Shown in pieces: positions 8,600-17,682 of a stretch of DNA of 64,000 bases. The stretch is taken from assembly GCA_965247295.1 (NCBI GenBank), contig CBDFGQ010000004.1, positions 248,001 to 312,000 of the forward strand, given 5' to 3'. A program made the translations under genes and the position numbers. The stretch's first letter is position 1; every line of letters starts with the position of its first letter. The stretch is from CBDFGQ01 sp965247295. GTDB lineage: Bacteria; Chloroflexota; Dehalococcoidia; Lucifugimonadales; JAGWBF01. The notes under the pieces were generated by a model that saw only the letters and a list, made by a program, of their open reading frames with translations, did no database searches and was not told the origin of the DNA.

Positions 8600-10800
8600 C
8601 TCGTATTCCATACAGCATACGGGTTGCGAGGAGTCTAGGGTCTTTGGATCCCGCCGCGAGGCCGCGGTCGCTAAATTCACGTGCCGCCTTTAATTCTCCC
8701 CTCAGACGGGAAACTATCTCGTTGGCCCACAGAGTGCTGGCGAGCCAGAACCGGTCGCGCAGCGTTTCCGCTACCTCCAGGCCGGCCGTCGCATGGCCCT
8801 GCGCCCGCTCGGGGCTACCCGTGGACGCTAGAGTGGCTGCGGTGCAAAAGCGGGCATCGACCTCGGCAACAGGCTCTTCCGCTTCCCGGGCGTCCTCGAT
8901 GGCCTGGAGACTCTGCCCCAGACTCTGTAGGAAGCGGAGGTGGTAGAAGTCCACGTTCGTCGCCGCCAGGAGCGTCCACATCCCCAGGGCCGTGTCCTCT
9001 TCATTGCGAGCTATATCCAGGGCATTCCCCAAAGCTTCCTGGGCGGCGTCGTAGTCGCCAATCTCCACTCCCAGCAGTCTCCCATAGAAAGTCTGGAGCC
9101 GCCCTGCCTGGAGGGAGTCTGGGGACACCAGGGCCAGGGCGCGGGTAATGAGCGGCGTTACACCTGTGAGGTTCGCCGAAAGGCTGGGAAGAGCGTATTC
9201 CACCACCGAAACGGCCTTTTCCGCGTCGTCCGCGTCCACATAGTACTGAAAAGCCCTTCGAAGGTTGCCTACAGCCTCCCCCAGCTGACTGCTATGGACC
9301 GTCGCCGCTTGAGCATGGGCCAGACGAACCAAGAGCTCGGCTGTTTCCTGGTCCATCTCCTGTCCGTCTTTGACATCAAGCGCTTGCTGATAGAGGGTCA
9401 GGGCCTCCTGGTGGGCATAGCTTGCCTCCGCGCGTTCACCAGCCATTCGGGAGTACAGTATAAGCTTTTCCTTGCTCTGGGCTGACTCTCCACGGCTGAA
9501 GTGGTACGCAAGCTCGGCGGAGTGTGCCTGGACATCGTCCCCATAGAACCCTTCCAGCATTGCTCCAATCCGAACATGGAGCTGCGCCCTGCTGGCGTCC
9601 GGAAGGGTTCCCCACAGGGTCTCCTGGACCACTGCGTGGGTGAACTGGTAGCGATGCTGAGCATTGGGGACCTCTTCGATCACCCGCGCCGCAACAGCCT
9701 CCTCAACAACCTTCAGGAGCTGCTCCCCGGACCCATCTCCTACGAGGCGCTGTATATGCTCCAGCGCGAACTCTCGACCTATCAAGGAGGCGACGGCAAG
9801 GGTCCCCGTACAGGGTTGCGAGAGCCGTTCCAGTCGCTTCCCTATAACCTGCATGGTGCCTTCCGGGATCCTAACGCTCCAGCTCTGACGGTCCCGGATA
9901 CCGTCTGAGGTCAACTCCCCTTCTTGGATAAGGAGCTGCACCACCTCCGTGACGAACAGCGGGTTACCGTCGGTCCGCCCGTGCACGGTGGCTACAAGCT
10001 CCGGCGGAGGTTCTATACCGCTGAGCACCTCGATAAATCGGCCCACCTCCTCCTGGGTCAATCCCTTCAGCTGCATATCATAGAAGAGCCGCTCGGCCGC
10101 CATGATGCCAAGGGTCTGCGAAAGGGTACTATCCGGGGAGAGGTCGTCATCCCTGTAGGTACCGATGACCAGGAGGCGCGAACCTGATACCTCCCTGGCC
10201 ACGAACGTCAGCAGCGAAAGGGTTGGCTGGTCGGCCCAGTGCAGGTCTTCCAGGATCAGCAACATAGGCCGTTTAGTTCCGGCGTTTCTCAGGAAGTTTA
10301 CGATGGAGTCGAACAACCGGAAGCGGGCCTGCTCCGGCTCCAGCGAAGGCGCCGGCTGAAGGTCCGTCAGTTGGTAGCGTAGATCCGAAACGATCTCGGC
10401 GATATCTCCAGCGCCGGCGCCCATCACAGACCGTAACAGCTCTGGATCGGCGTCACGTGAATAGGACCGGATGGCCTGAATCCAGGGCCAATAGGGTGGG
10501 GCACCCTCGCCTTCGTAGCAACGTCCCCAGAGAACGTCCATCTGCCTAAGCTCTGCGTAGTTTGCCACCTCCTGGGCAGTGCGCGTCTTGCCGATCCCCG
10601 GCTCACCTGCCAGCGTCACCAACCTTCCATGTCCCGAATTTGCATATTCCACCACACCCTTCAGTTCACCCATCTCCTTCTGTCGCCCGACATACGTATC
10701 CACGGAGATGGCTTCCATAGCACGCGCTTGGGCCTGCGAGGTGATTGCCGTCGCCTCTGAGCCGGTTGGATACCTTCCAACGTCGCCAGCGCCTCGCTGG
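8600..10800 (-). pseudogene. AAA ATPase (predicted ATPase) plus TPR middle part of the kinase-ATPase-cyclase gene
   Basis: Second segment of the broken gene. The frame reads VDTYVGRQKEMGELKGVVEY, then Walker A (LAGEPGIGKTRTAQE) and Walker B (LLILEDLHWADQPTLSL), the AAA_16 type found in large signal-transducing ATPases, followed by about 400 residues of TPR-like helical repeats. It runs out of frame at both ends: upstream the kinase frame overlaps it between about 10680 and 10800 (a one-base loss would join them), downstream it breaks near 8600-8612 (one-base gain). A methionine at VRAMEAISVD could in principle start a separate protein, but no Shine-Dalgarno precedes it. Confidence 0.75.
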
Positions 10801-11907
10801 CCGACGCGTGGCGCTCTGCGGGGTTCTTGGCCAGCAGACGTAAGACCAGAGTATCCAGCGGTTGGGGACACTGATTGTTGTGCAGAGAGGGGGACGAGGG
10901 AGGGGTGTTGGTGTGCTGCCCGATGATGGCAGCCATATTGTCGCCGAGAAATGGTGGCCTGCCGGCTATCATCTCGTAGATTGTGCAGCCCAGAGAGTAC
11001 AGGTCCGCCTTCGCCGTCACCTCACCACCCGTAGCCTGTTCGGGAGGCATGTACGCCACGGTACCTACCATCATATTCTGCAGGGTCAGGCGTGAACGGT
11101 CCAGCGCCACCGCCAGCCCCAAATCTCCTATTTTCGCCAGTCCGTCGGTGGTGAGCCAAACGTTCCCGGGCTTGAGGTCGCGATGGATAATCCCCTGAGA
11201 GTGGGCGAACTCCAGGGCTTTGCACACAGCTATGGCGATCTCCAACGAACGTCCGATGGGCAGCTGATGCCCAGGAGCTCTGGCAATCAGCCCCTCTAGA
11301 TCGCCTCCACCCATGAGTTCGGTCACCATATAGGGCTGGCCCTGATGCTCTCCAAGGTCAAAGACCGTTACGATATGGGGGTGGGACCCCAAGCGGCCCA
11401 TCGCCTGGGCCTCCCGGGTGATTCTAGTTCTCGAAGCCTCGTCCAGGCCCTCGGCCTTGATCAGGGCGAAGGCTACTTCACGGTCTAAAAGGGTGTCATG
11501 GGCCAGATATACCTTCTTCTTGCCACCCTCCCCCAGTACCTGCTTTACGTCGTAGCGGCCATCGGCGAAGGACGTTGACTGGCCTGTGGCTGGAGCCGGC
11601 GTTGGCTGGACAATAGGCGGAGCCGGCGGCGGTGTCGGGATCGTCGGGGGCACAGGCTCTGCTGGGGGTGGTGGGGCCTGGTACTGGGGCAATAATGGGA
11701 CGGTCTGGGACCTGGTGGCGGAACTAAGCGCCCGTTCGGCACCCGTTCGGCAGAGGATAGAAAAGCCGCGGCGTCACGGTTTTCTCCATCCAAGGCCAGG
11801 ACCGCTTGCGAGCAGTCGCGCACCGACTCCCAGTTTAGCTGGTCCATCGCCTCTTCGATCTGCTCCATGAGGCGGTCTATTCGTCTCTGTATTCGTTCGC
11901 TAACCAT
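10661..11907 (-). pseudogene. Serine/threonine protein kinase N-terminal part of the kinase-ATPase-cyclase gene
   Basis: The gene starts at ATG 11907 with a helical region (MVSERIQRRIDRLMEQIEEAM), then a Pro-rich linker and a Hanks-type kinase: glycine loop GEGGKKKVYLA, catalytic HRDLKPGNVWL, DLG in place of DFG, and APE-like MPPEQA. The frame breaks in the linker at 11731-11752, where the 11-bp unit TGCCGAACGGG (reverse strand) occurs twice in tandem; deleting one copy joins LSSAERALSSATRSQTVPLL to the Pro-rich region in frame. Intact relatives fuse kinase, ATPase, TPR and cyclase in one polypeptide and are thought to be signal-transducing proteins. With three frame breaks and an IS, this one is dead. 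Confidence 0.8.
11731..11752 (-). repeat. 11-bp perfect tandem duplication causing frameshift
   Basis: On the forward strand CCCGTTCGGCA is repeated twice without a gap. Eleven is not a multiple of three, so the duplication shifts the kinase gene frame. Removing one unit restores a continuous reading frame. Confidence 0.85.
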
Positions 11908-12278
11908 GGGAGTGCCCGCACATTTGTATTCTGGAGGACATGATACTCGGAGCAGGGGACTGCTGCAAGCTCCGGGACACCCCCAGCCCGGTTGTCCTAG
12001 GATGGGCGCAGCTTCTCAGAAGCAGAAATTTCGCGATCTGTGTTCCGGCTGCCGAGGGGGGCGCTTTACGCCGTTGGAGGATGCGACCGGAGATTTCTGC
12101 CCGTTACAGGGAAGCCGAATTCGCTACAAGGCAGCGGGCAGCGCCAATCTTGTCCGTTGACACAGCTTTTTCTGGTCGATACAGTGTGGGCATGTCCTGG
12201 GTAAGGGCGTTACGTGCCATGCCGCCAGACGCCAGGCAGAATGGCTAAAGTACGGACCATCTGTCTCAGGAGGAGAAG
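11908..12278. other. Intergenic region between divergent genes
   Basis: 371 bases separating the kinase pseudogene start and the LLM gene start. No open frame looks real. Both promoters are expected here, but I see no convincing -35/-10 pair. The only clear signal is AGGAGGAGAAG directly before the GTG at 12279. Confidence 0.4.
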
Positions 12279-13283
12279 GTGGCGCTACAGATAGACCTCA
12301 GGATTCCGGCCGCCGCTACCGCCAAAGATGAGTCAACCTTCGCTCGCCGGGCCGAGGAGGCTGGTTTCGACGGTGTGGGGATAAGGGACATGCCCATGGT
12401 TCTGAGCGATGGGTTTGTGTCAATGGCCATGGCGGCTCAGGCCACCTCTCGCATCCGTGTGGCATCCGCGGTCACCAATCCCGTCACCCGACACGTGTCG
12501 GCGCTGGCCTGTGTCGCTCAGACGGTGGCCGAGCTGGCGCCGGCATCCGTGAACCAGATGCGGGAGTTTATCCTTACCTTGAAATCTCTCTTGGCCGGGG
12601 AGCGAGTCGATTTCAACGGCACTTTGAGCCGTATGCGGATCGGCGGTGGGACGCCTGTACCCATCTATCTGGCCGCCGATGGCCCTAAAGCTATCGCACT
12701 GGCAGGTGAGGTCGCTGATGGCCTGGTGCTCCGGGTGGCCCTCCACCCAAAGGTGCTGGAGACGGCTCGGAAGCATCTGGCGGAGGGGGCAAAACGGGCC
12801 GGCCGTGATCCCGCGGAGGTAGACGTGATCTGTTTTGCCCACGCCATCATACGCGACGACATAGCGGAAGCGCGGGAGTTAGCCCGTCCCCACTGTGTGC
12901 GGTGGCTTATGAAGAAGGCCATGGCCCGGGGGCTTCGAGAGGCCGGGGTCGACCTGGACCGTCTGGAGATGCCCAGAGAGCTGGTGGAAGGGCGCCCCGA
13001 GGCGATGGAAAGCCTCAGCTTGTACCCGGACCTGCACCATGCTGAGGACTGGGAAACGGCCATGCAGCTGTGTGCATTTCTTCCCCAGGATATCCTGGCC
13101 CAGATCTGTGACGCCGTGGGCTTCATTGGCACCCCGGAGTACTGTGCTCAGCGGCTTCGGGAGGCTTATGCCGGCGGCATGGACCACTTCTATATTGCGG
13201 CCGCGGAGACCTACTCCTTTCCTTACAGGGAGCTTCTGGCCTTTGAGGAGACCATCTTCCCGGCCATCGCCTCCCTTCGATAG
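12279..13283 (+). CDS. LLM-class flavin/F420-dependent oxidoreductase, possible internal deletion
   Basis: 334 residues starting at GTG 12279, which follows AGGAGGAGAAG. The N-terminus MALQIDLRIPAAATAKDEST leads into RRAEEAGFDGVGIRDMPMVL and SRIRVASAVTNPVTRH, typical of the luciferase-like TIM barrel that binds F420 or FMN. After TVAELAP the sequence goes straight to ASVNQMREFILTLKSLL. In relatives about 25 residues with the conserved glycine-rich GRxxLGIGxGDS segment lie between these, so an in-frame deletion is likely and activity doubtful. The C-terminus (FIGTPEYCAQRLREAYAGGMDHFYI) is normal. Confidence 0.8.
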   Translation: MALQIDLRIPAAATAKDESTFARRAEEAGFDGVGIRDMPMVLSDGFVSMAMAAQATSRIRVASAVTNPVTRHVSALACVAQTVAELAPASVNQMREFILTLKSLLAGERVDFNGTLSRMRIGGGTPVPIYLAADGPKAIALAGEVADGLVLRVALHPKVLETARKHLAEGAKRAGRDPAEVDVICFAHAIIRDDIAEARELARPHCVRWLMKKAMARGLREAGVDLDRLEMPRELVEGRPEAMESLSLYPDLHHAEDWETAMQLCAFLPQDILAQICDAVGFIGTPEYCAQRLREAYAGGMDHFYIAAAETYSFPYRELLAFEETIFPAIASLR

Positions 13284-13497
13284 CCAGACGCCAGGGCCGG
13301 AAGGTAGCACATCCTCAGTAGTTGTTAAACGATTTGGCCAGGTCGCATTTTTCCTTCGGCCCGATATCCCGCCAGCACGGCATACCAGTGGCCGCTCTCT
13401 CCTTAACAGGTGCTCCGAAAGGGGGGTAGTATGCACCGTAGCCACAACGGGGGTAAAATGAGGGGTGTCAAAATGACCCCTTTCGATAGGAGGAAGG

Positions 13498-14853
13498 ATG
13501 CCGGCACTCGACGAGCTGCTCGCCCAGGTCGATGCCTCCGTCGACGATATCCTGGCCATCCATCGGGAGCTTGTGAGGGTCCCGTCGGTCAACACCGGCA
13601 CCATGCCGACGGGCAACGAGACCCCCGTGTGCGAGCTCGTTCGTGACTGGCTGGCTGTGGACGGGATTCGTGCTGAGATTCTCGGGACAACCCCCGAACG
13701 AGGGAACGTCATCGCCCGGCTGGAGGGACGTTCGGGCAAATCCGGCCTCATGTTCATGTCCCACACCGACGTGGTCCCGGTGGAGGATGAAAGCAAGTGG
13801 AGGTTCCCTCCCTTCAGCGCCACCATCGCCGACGGTCGAGTGTATGGCCGCGGCGCCTCCGACTGCAAGGGCCTGCTGGCCGCGCAGATGATGGCCATTC
13901 GTCTCATAAAACGCGGTGGCATTGAGCTGGAGGACGGCCTGATCCTCGCCTCGGGGGCGGATGAGGAGCACGGCGGACGCTATGGATTCGGCTGGCTCGC
14001 CGAGTACCACCCCGAGAAGCTTGCGGCGCCGTACGCGGTGAACGAAGGGGGCGGGGAGCCAATCGAGGCCGGAGCCCTCACCTATGTGCTCGGGGTCGGC
14101 GAGAAGGGGAGACTCCAGGTGGAGATCAGCATCAAGGGGACCAGCGCTCACGCTTCCGTGCCGTGGCAGGGGACCAACGCCATGTACAGGCTGGCCCAGG
14201 TCCTGCAGCGCATCGAAGCCTACGAGCCGCAGCTAGACACCTCTACAAGCCTGTTCGACTACCTGTCCAGCTTCGCCATCGAGCACAGGCCCTCTCCCGA
14301 GAACATAGATGAGATTATCGCCGAGGTCGAGCCACTCCATCCCCGGTTCGCCTCGGTCCTGCGGGCCCTATCCAGGATGACGGTGACACCTACGATGGTT
14401 AGCGGCGGCATCAAGTCCAATAGCGTGCCAGAGGCCACATCCGTGACCTGCGATGTTAGGACCTTGCCTCACCAGGACGACGGCTACGTGCGGGAAGAGC
14501 TGACCCGAGCGCTGGAGGGAATTTCCGGGGTGGAGTTCGAGATCGACTACATGGCGGTGCCCAACTATTCTCCCTTCGAGACCGACTTCGCCCGGCGCAT
14601 CCGGTCGGCCACCGCCCTCGCGGTGGGCATGGACGAGGTTGAGTGTGTCCCGGCCATCAGCACGGGATTTACTGACTCTCGCTTCATCAGGCCCCTGGGG
14701 ACAGTCACCTACGGTTTCTCCGGGTCTCATCCCGACGATGACCCGATGCTGAGGCGCGTTCATGGTACCGACGAGTCGGTGGGGATCAAGAGTCTCGTAA
14801 GCGGCACCAAGGTCATGCTTGCGCTGGCCTACGACCTTCTGGCCGCCAAATAG
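13498..14853 (+). CDS. M20-family metallopeptidase (ArgE/DapE/CPG2 type)
   Basis: 451 residues, normal length. ATG follows AGGAGGAAGG. Metal ligands of the co-catalytic zinc site are all visible: His and Asp in MSHTDVVPV, bridging Asp in GRGASDCKG, Glu-Glu in SGADEEHGG, and the late His in GFSGSHPDDD. The insertion KGTSAHASVPWQGTNAM is the dimerisation (lid) domain start. Members cleave N-acyl-amino acids or dipeptides in the cytoplasm; the exact substrate is not deducible. The amidase gene follows 52 bases downstream on the same strand, suggesting a small amide-catabolic operon. Confidence 0.9.
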   Translation: MPALDELLAQVDASVDDILAIHRELVRVPSVNTGTMPTGNETPVCELVRDWLAVDGIRAEILGTTPERGNVIARLEGRSGKSGLMFMSHTDVVPVEDESKWRFPPFSATIADGRVYGRGASDCKGLLAAQMMAIRLIKRGGIELEDGLILASGADEEHGGRYGFGWLAEYHPEKLAAPYAVNEGGGEPIEAGALTYVLGVGEKGRLQVEISIKGTSAHASVPWQGTNAMYRLAQVLQRIEAYEPQLDTSTSLFDYLSSFAIEHRPSPENIDEIIAEVEPLHPRFASVLRALSRMTVTPTMVSGGIKSNSVPEATSVTCDVRTLPHQDDGYVREELTRALEGISGVEFEIDYMAVPNYSPFETDFARRIRSATALAVGMDEVECVPAISTGFTDSRFIRPLGTVTYGFSGSHPDDDPMLRRVHGTDESVGIKSLVSGTKVMLALAYDLLAAK

Positions 14854-14905
14854 CTTTGCCGGATTAGTCGGGCTGTAGCATGGCATCGGAGGACAAGGAG
14901 ACATC

Positions 14906-16360
14906 ATGATTGACAACGAACTGGCCTTCGCTTCGGCGACCGAACTCCTGGAGCTTATCGCGACCAAACAGGTCTCCCCAGTGGAGCTGACCGAGCTTTA
15001 CTTCAGCCGCATCGATCGGCTGGACTCGCAGTTGAACTCCTACCTTCTCCTGACCCACGACGAGGCGATTGAGACTGCCAGGGCCGCTGAAGAGGCGGTG
15101 ATGCGCGGGGAGGAGCTGGGTGCCCTGCACGGCCTGCCCATTTCGATCAAGGATACGCAGATGACCAGGGGAGTCCGGACGACCCACGGCTCGCTGGTGT
15201 TCAAGGACAGGGTACCCGAGAGGGACGCGGCCGTGGTAGAGCGCGTACGGGAGGCCGGGGCGATCATGCTGGGCAAGACCAACGTCCCCGAGTTCGGCCT
15301 GGTGGGCACCTGTGAGAACCGGCTGGGCGACCACGGACGCAACCCCTGGAACACCGATCGTACCCCGGGAGGGTCCAGTGGAGGGGCAGCGGCGGCCGTC
15401 GCCGCCTGTCTGTGTCCGCTGGCGACCGGAGGCGACGGCGGAGGCTCGATACGCATACCCGCCAGCTTCTGCGGCATCTACGGCATCAAGGCCACCCAGG
15501 GCAGGGTATCGGGATACAGCGGCGTGGAAGGACCCGCGATGCCCAATCACTTTAGCCAAAACGGGCCATTGAGCCGAACCGTGCGGGACTCGGCGCTGCT
15601 ACTACAGGTGATGGCTGGGCATGATCCCAGAGACCCGACCTCCCTCCGCGAGGCTCCTCCCGATTTCGTCGCCGCCCTGGACAAGGACGTCAGGGGCCTA
15701 CGTATTGCGTGGAGTCCGGACTATGGATTTGCGGCCGTAGACCCTGAAGTGCTGGAGGTAACCTCGAAGGCGGCGCAGGTGTTCGAAGAGCTGGGGTGCC
15801 ACGTGGAGGACTCAGACCTGGTCATGGACTCGCCGTATGACGCCTACGGGCCGATATACGAGGCGAGCGCCTTCGCATCTTATCGGCCAATATCTGGGGA
15901 GCCATGGGGAGCAGATGACCTACTTTGCCAGGGACTTCATCGAGGCGGGGGCGAAGGTGACCGGCGCCGATTATGCAAGGGCCCTAGGCCTCATAGACCG
16001 CCTCAAGGCCCAGATGTCCGATCTGTTCGAGCACTACGACCTATTGCTGTCGCCCACGCTGTCGCTGCCATTGCTGTCGCCCACGCTGTCGCGCCAGCGC
16101 TACCGGTGGGGGAGTTTCCTGAGAAAATCGCGGGTAGGCCGGTGTACCCCCACCGCTACTTCAGCTTCCATCCCTTCACCTACCCGATAAACGCCATCGG
16201 GCATGCGGCCGCCAGCGTCCCCGCTGGATTCTCCGCGGACGGACTCCCCATCGGCCTTCACATCGTCGGGAGAAAGGGTGGTGAGGAGACCGTCATAGCC
16301 GCGTCGGCCGCCTTCGAGCGGGCAAGGCCATGGATACAGCACCGGCCTCCGTTGTCCTGA
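14906..16360 (+). pseudogene. Amidase-signature enzyme (GatA-like) with two compensating frameshifts
   Basis: One frame spans 484 codons, but about residues 328-395 are nonsense. The N-terminal two thirds carry the full Ser-cisSer-Lys triad: Lys in ISIKDTQMT, serines in TPGGSSGGAAAA. Around 15860-15900 one base is gained; the correct sequence (HLIGQYLGSHGEQMTYFARD) continues in the next frame up to LLLSPTLSLP. There a 27/26-bp imperfect tandem duplication (16044-16096) returns the frame to GEFPEKIAGRP, and the C-terminus (PAGFSADGLPIGLHIVG) is normal. Ancestrally it hydrolysed amides. A protein could still be made, but with about 65 scrambled residues in the core. Confidence 0.78.
16044..16096 (+). 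repeat. 27/26-bp imperfect tandem duplication inside the amidase gene
   Basis: TTGCTGTCGCCCACGCTGTC followed by GCTGCCA at 16044-16070 is repeated at 16071-16096 with one T missing near its end. The net gain of 26 bases changes frame and offsets the upstream one-base shift. Confidence 0.85.
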
Positions 16361-16605
16361 TGGAAGAGATGGGCCAGGTTGTGGGAGTGCGGGGGCATGG
16401 ACTGGTGGTCCGGAATCAGCCGCTTGAAACAGCTGGGGTCAGACGATGTGGCGAAACTCACCGACGTCGTTACGGACTGGCGTCTGCCAGATGTAATCGA
16501 GCCGACTGCAGACTCGTGCGCCTAGGTGCCGTTCAAGTCTGACTCCTCAGCCCGGTCAAAAAGAAGACCCTTTGGGGCCGCTCCTGATGCGCCGCTTCTT
16601 ATATC

Positions 16606-16692
16606 TGGTGGGCAGTAGAGGACTCGAACCTCTGACCCCCTGCGTGTAAAACTCAGGATAGGCGGTCTCCCTATGTATCCAGCTATCCACCG
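16606..16692 (-). pseudogene. Degenerate tRNA-Val(UAC)-like gene
   Basis: The 3' half is well formed: T-arm AGAGG-TTCGAGT-CCTCT, acceptor strand ACTGCCC, discriminator A and encoded CCA at 16606-16608. The anticodon region reads TTTTACA/TTTACAC next to GCAGG, resembling a UAC (Val) tRNA. The 5' half has TAGCT but is about 10 bases too long between it and the anticodon, and the acceptor 5' strand pairs poorly. Either a decayed tRNA or a 3'-half remnant left by integration. Confidence 0.45.
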
Positions 16693-17591
16693 GCGGAGGG
16701 GCGCATATCTGAAATGTCTCAGTACGTCCCTTGCTCTCCCCCAGTGTTGCTGTCAAAATTGCTGTCAAAATTCATAACTGACTCAGATGCGAATCGCCTT
16801 ACAGCCTCATGTCCAGCACCTCCCGCCATAGCCTCAACACAGCCAGGAACCTGTGGGAGGCCCAGTCTATGCCACTGCATATTCACGCACCACGACTGGG
16901 ACGCCCGCGCGTGGGCGGTGTACGCAAACGAGGACGTTTCATATAGGACACGCACTTAGCCAGCATGTAAAGCACCGGGCTGAGGCAGTGTGGGGAAGGA
17001 TGGCGTGGGAAAGTCTCCGGAGGCACTGGGAAGGCCTTAGATGAGCCAAAGGCCTTGGTGCCCGGAAAGGGCCAGAATGCACCCACGATGGGTTAGCAGG
17101 TCCACTCTTCGACGCAGGGCAGTGAACGACTGTACTCGGGGCTGGTGGTGTCCCTCGCAGCTGCGGCGCACTCCTAGGTGCTCCACCATCCGCTGGTCAA
17201 TAGGCTTTTGCGGCTGAATTCGCTGCGGAGACATCCAGTGGCGACGCAGCCTCGGCAGGAGCGGATTTTAAGTATGAGGCTAGGCCGTCCGCGCGGCTGT
17301 CCATCCCCGTCCATGTCGGTATTCAGTCATGGGAGTCCACCGCGGGCTGCTCTCATCCGTCGGTGTGGCTGTAGCTGGCACAGATTCAAACCGGGTGAGC
17401 CCCGGGAAAAGCGTCAACCCTCTCGTTACTACACCCGCTTCCGCCCTCTGCCCGCCAGACGCCGGTAGTTGCGGCGGCGCAGGCGTAGTCACGAAGTCGC
17501 TGGGAGTATTTCACAGGGTGCTCCTCTTCAGTGCACGCTAGCTGGTGCATTCTAATGACTATCTCCTGACATCTGCTCTCAGGTCGTGTCG

Positions 17592-17620
17592 TTGACAGGA
17601 TATCAATGTCTCATTTAAAG
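17592..17620 (+). promoter_or_regulatory. Possible sigma-70-type promoter before DUF1800 gene
   Basis: TTGACA at 17592-17597, a 17-base spacer and TTAAAG at 17615-17620. The -35 is consensus, the -10 weak. It lies about 60 bases upstream of the DUF1800 start in an AT-rich patch. Confidence 0.35.
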
Positions 17621-17682
17621 TAAACTACCTTTAACCTGACAATCCAGCGTGAATATCGTACCAGCTGTGAGGAGGAAGCTAA

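Larger units (their letters stand above)
5998..8612 (-). pseudogene. TPR plus adenylate/guanylate cyclase C-terminal part of giant kinase-ATPase-cyclase gene, split by IS
   Basis: Third segment of the broken gene that starts at 11907. From about 8610 the reverse frame reads MEYEMGDHTQAGSLSERL, TPR-like helices, then a class III nucleotide cyclase domain (TMLFSDIEGSTDLTERLGD, KSMGDGFMVAF, VRIGLHTGE) that makes a cyclic nucleotide from NTP. The frame ends in EGRDL where the IS5-family element begins. Beyond the element, at 6047-5998, the reverse strand continues ELKGFSGTHRVYELRW and stops, exactly the expected cyclase C-terminus once the element and one CTAG copy are removed. The link to the preceding segment needs a one-base change near 8600-8612. 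Confidence 0.82.
16361..17682. other. 1.3-kb stretch without a recognisable protein gene
   Basis: Contains the degenerate tRNA at 16606-16692, a 12-bp tandem repeat (TTGCTGTCAAAA twice) near 16745-16770, and a possible promoter before the DUF1800 gene. Open frames are short and look like chance. It separates the catabolic M20/amidase pair from the DUF1800 cluster and may mark an old integration junction. Confidence 0.45.
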
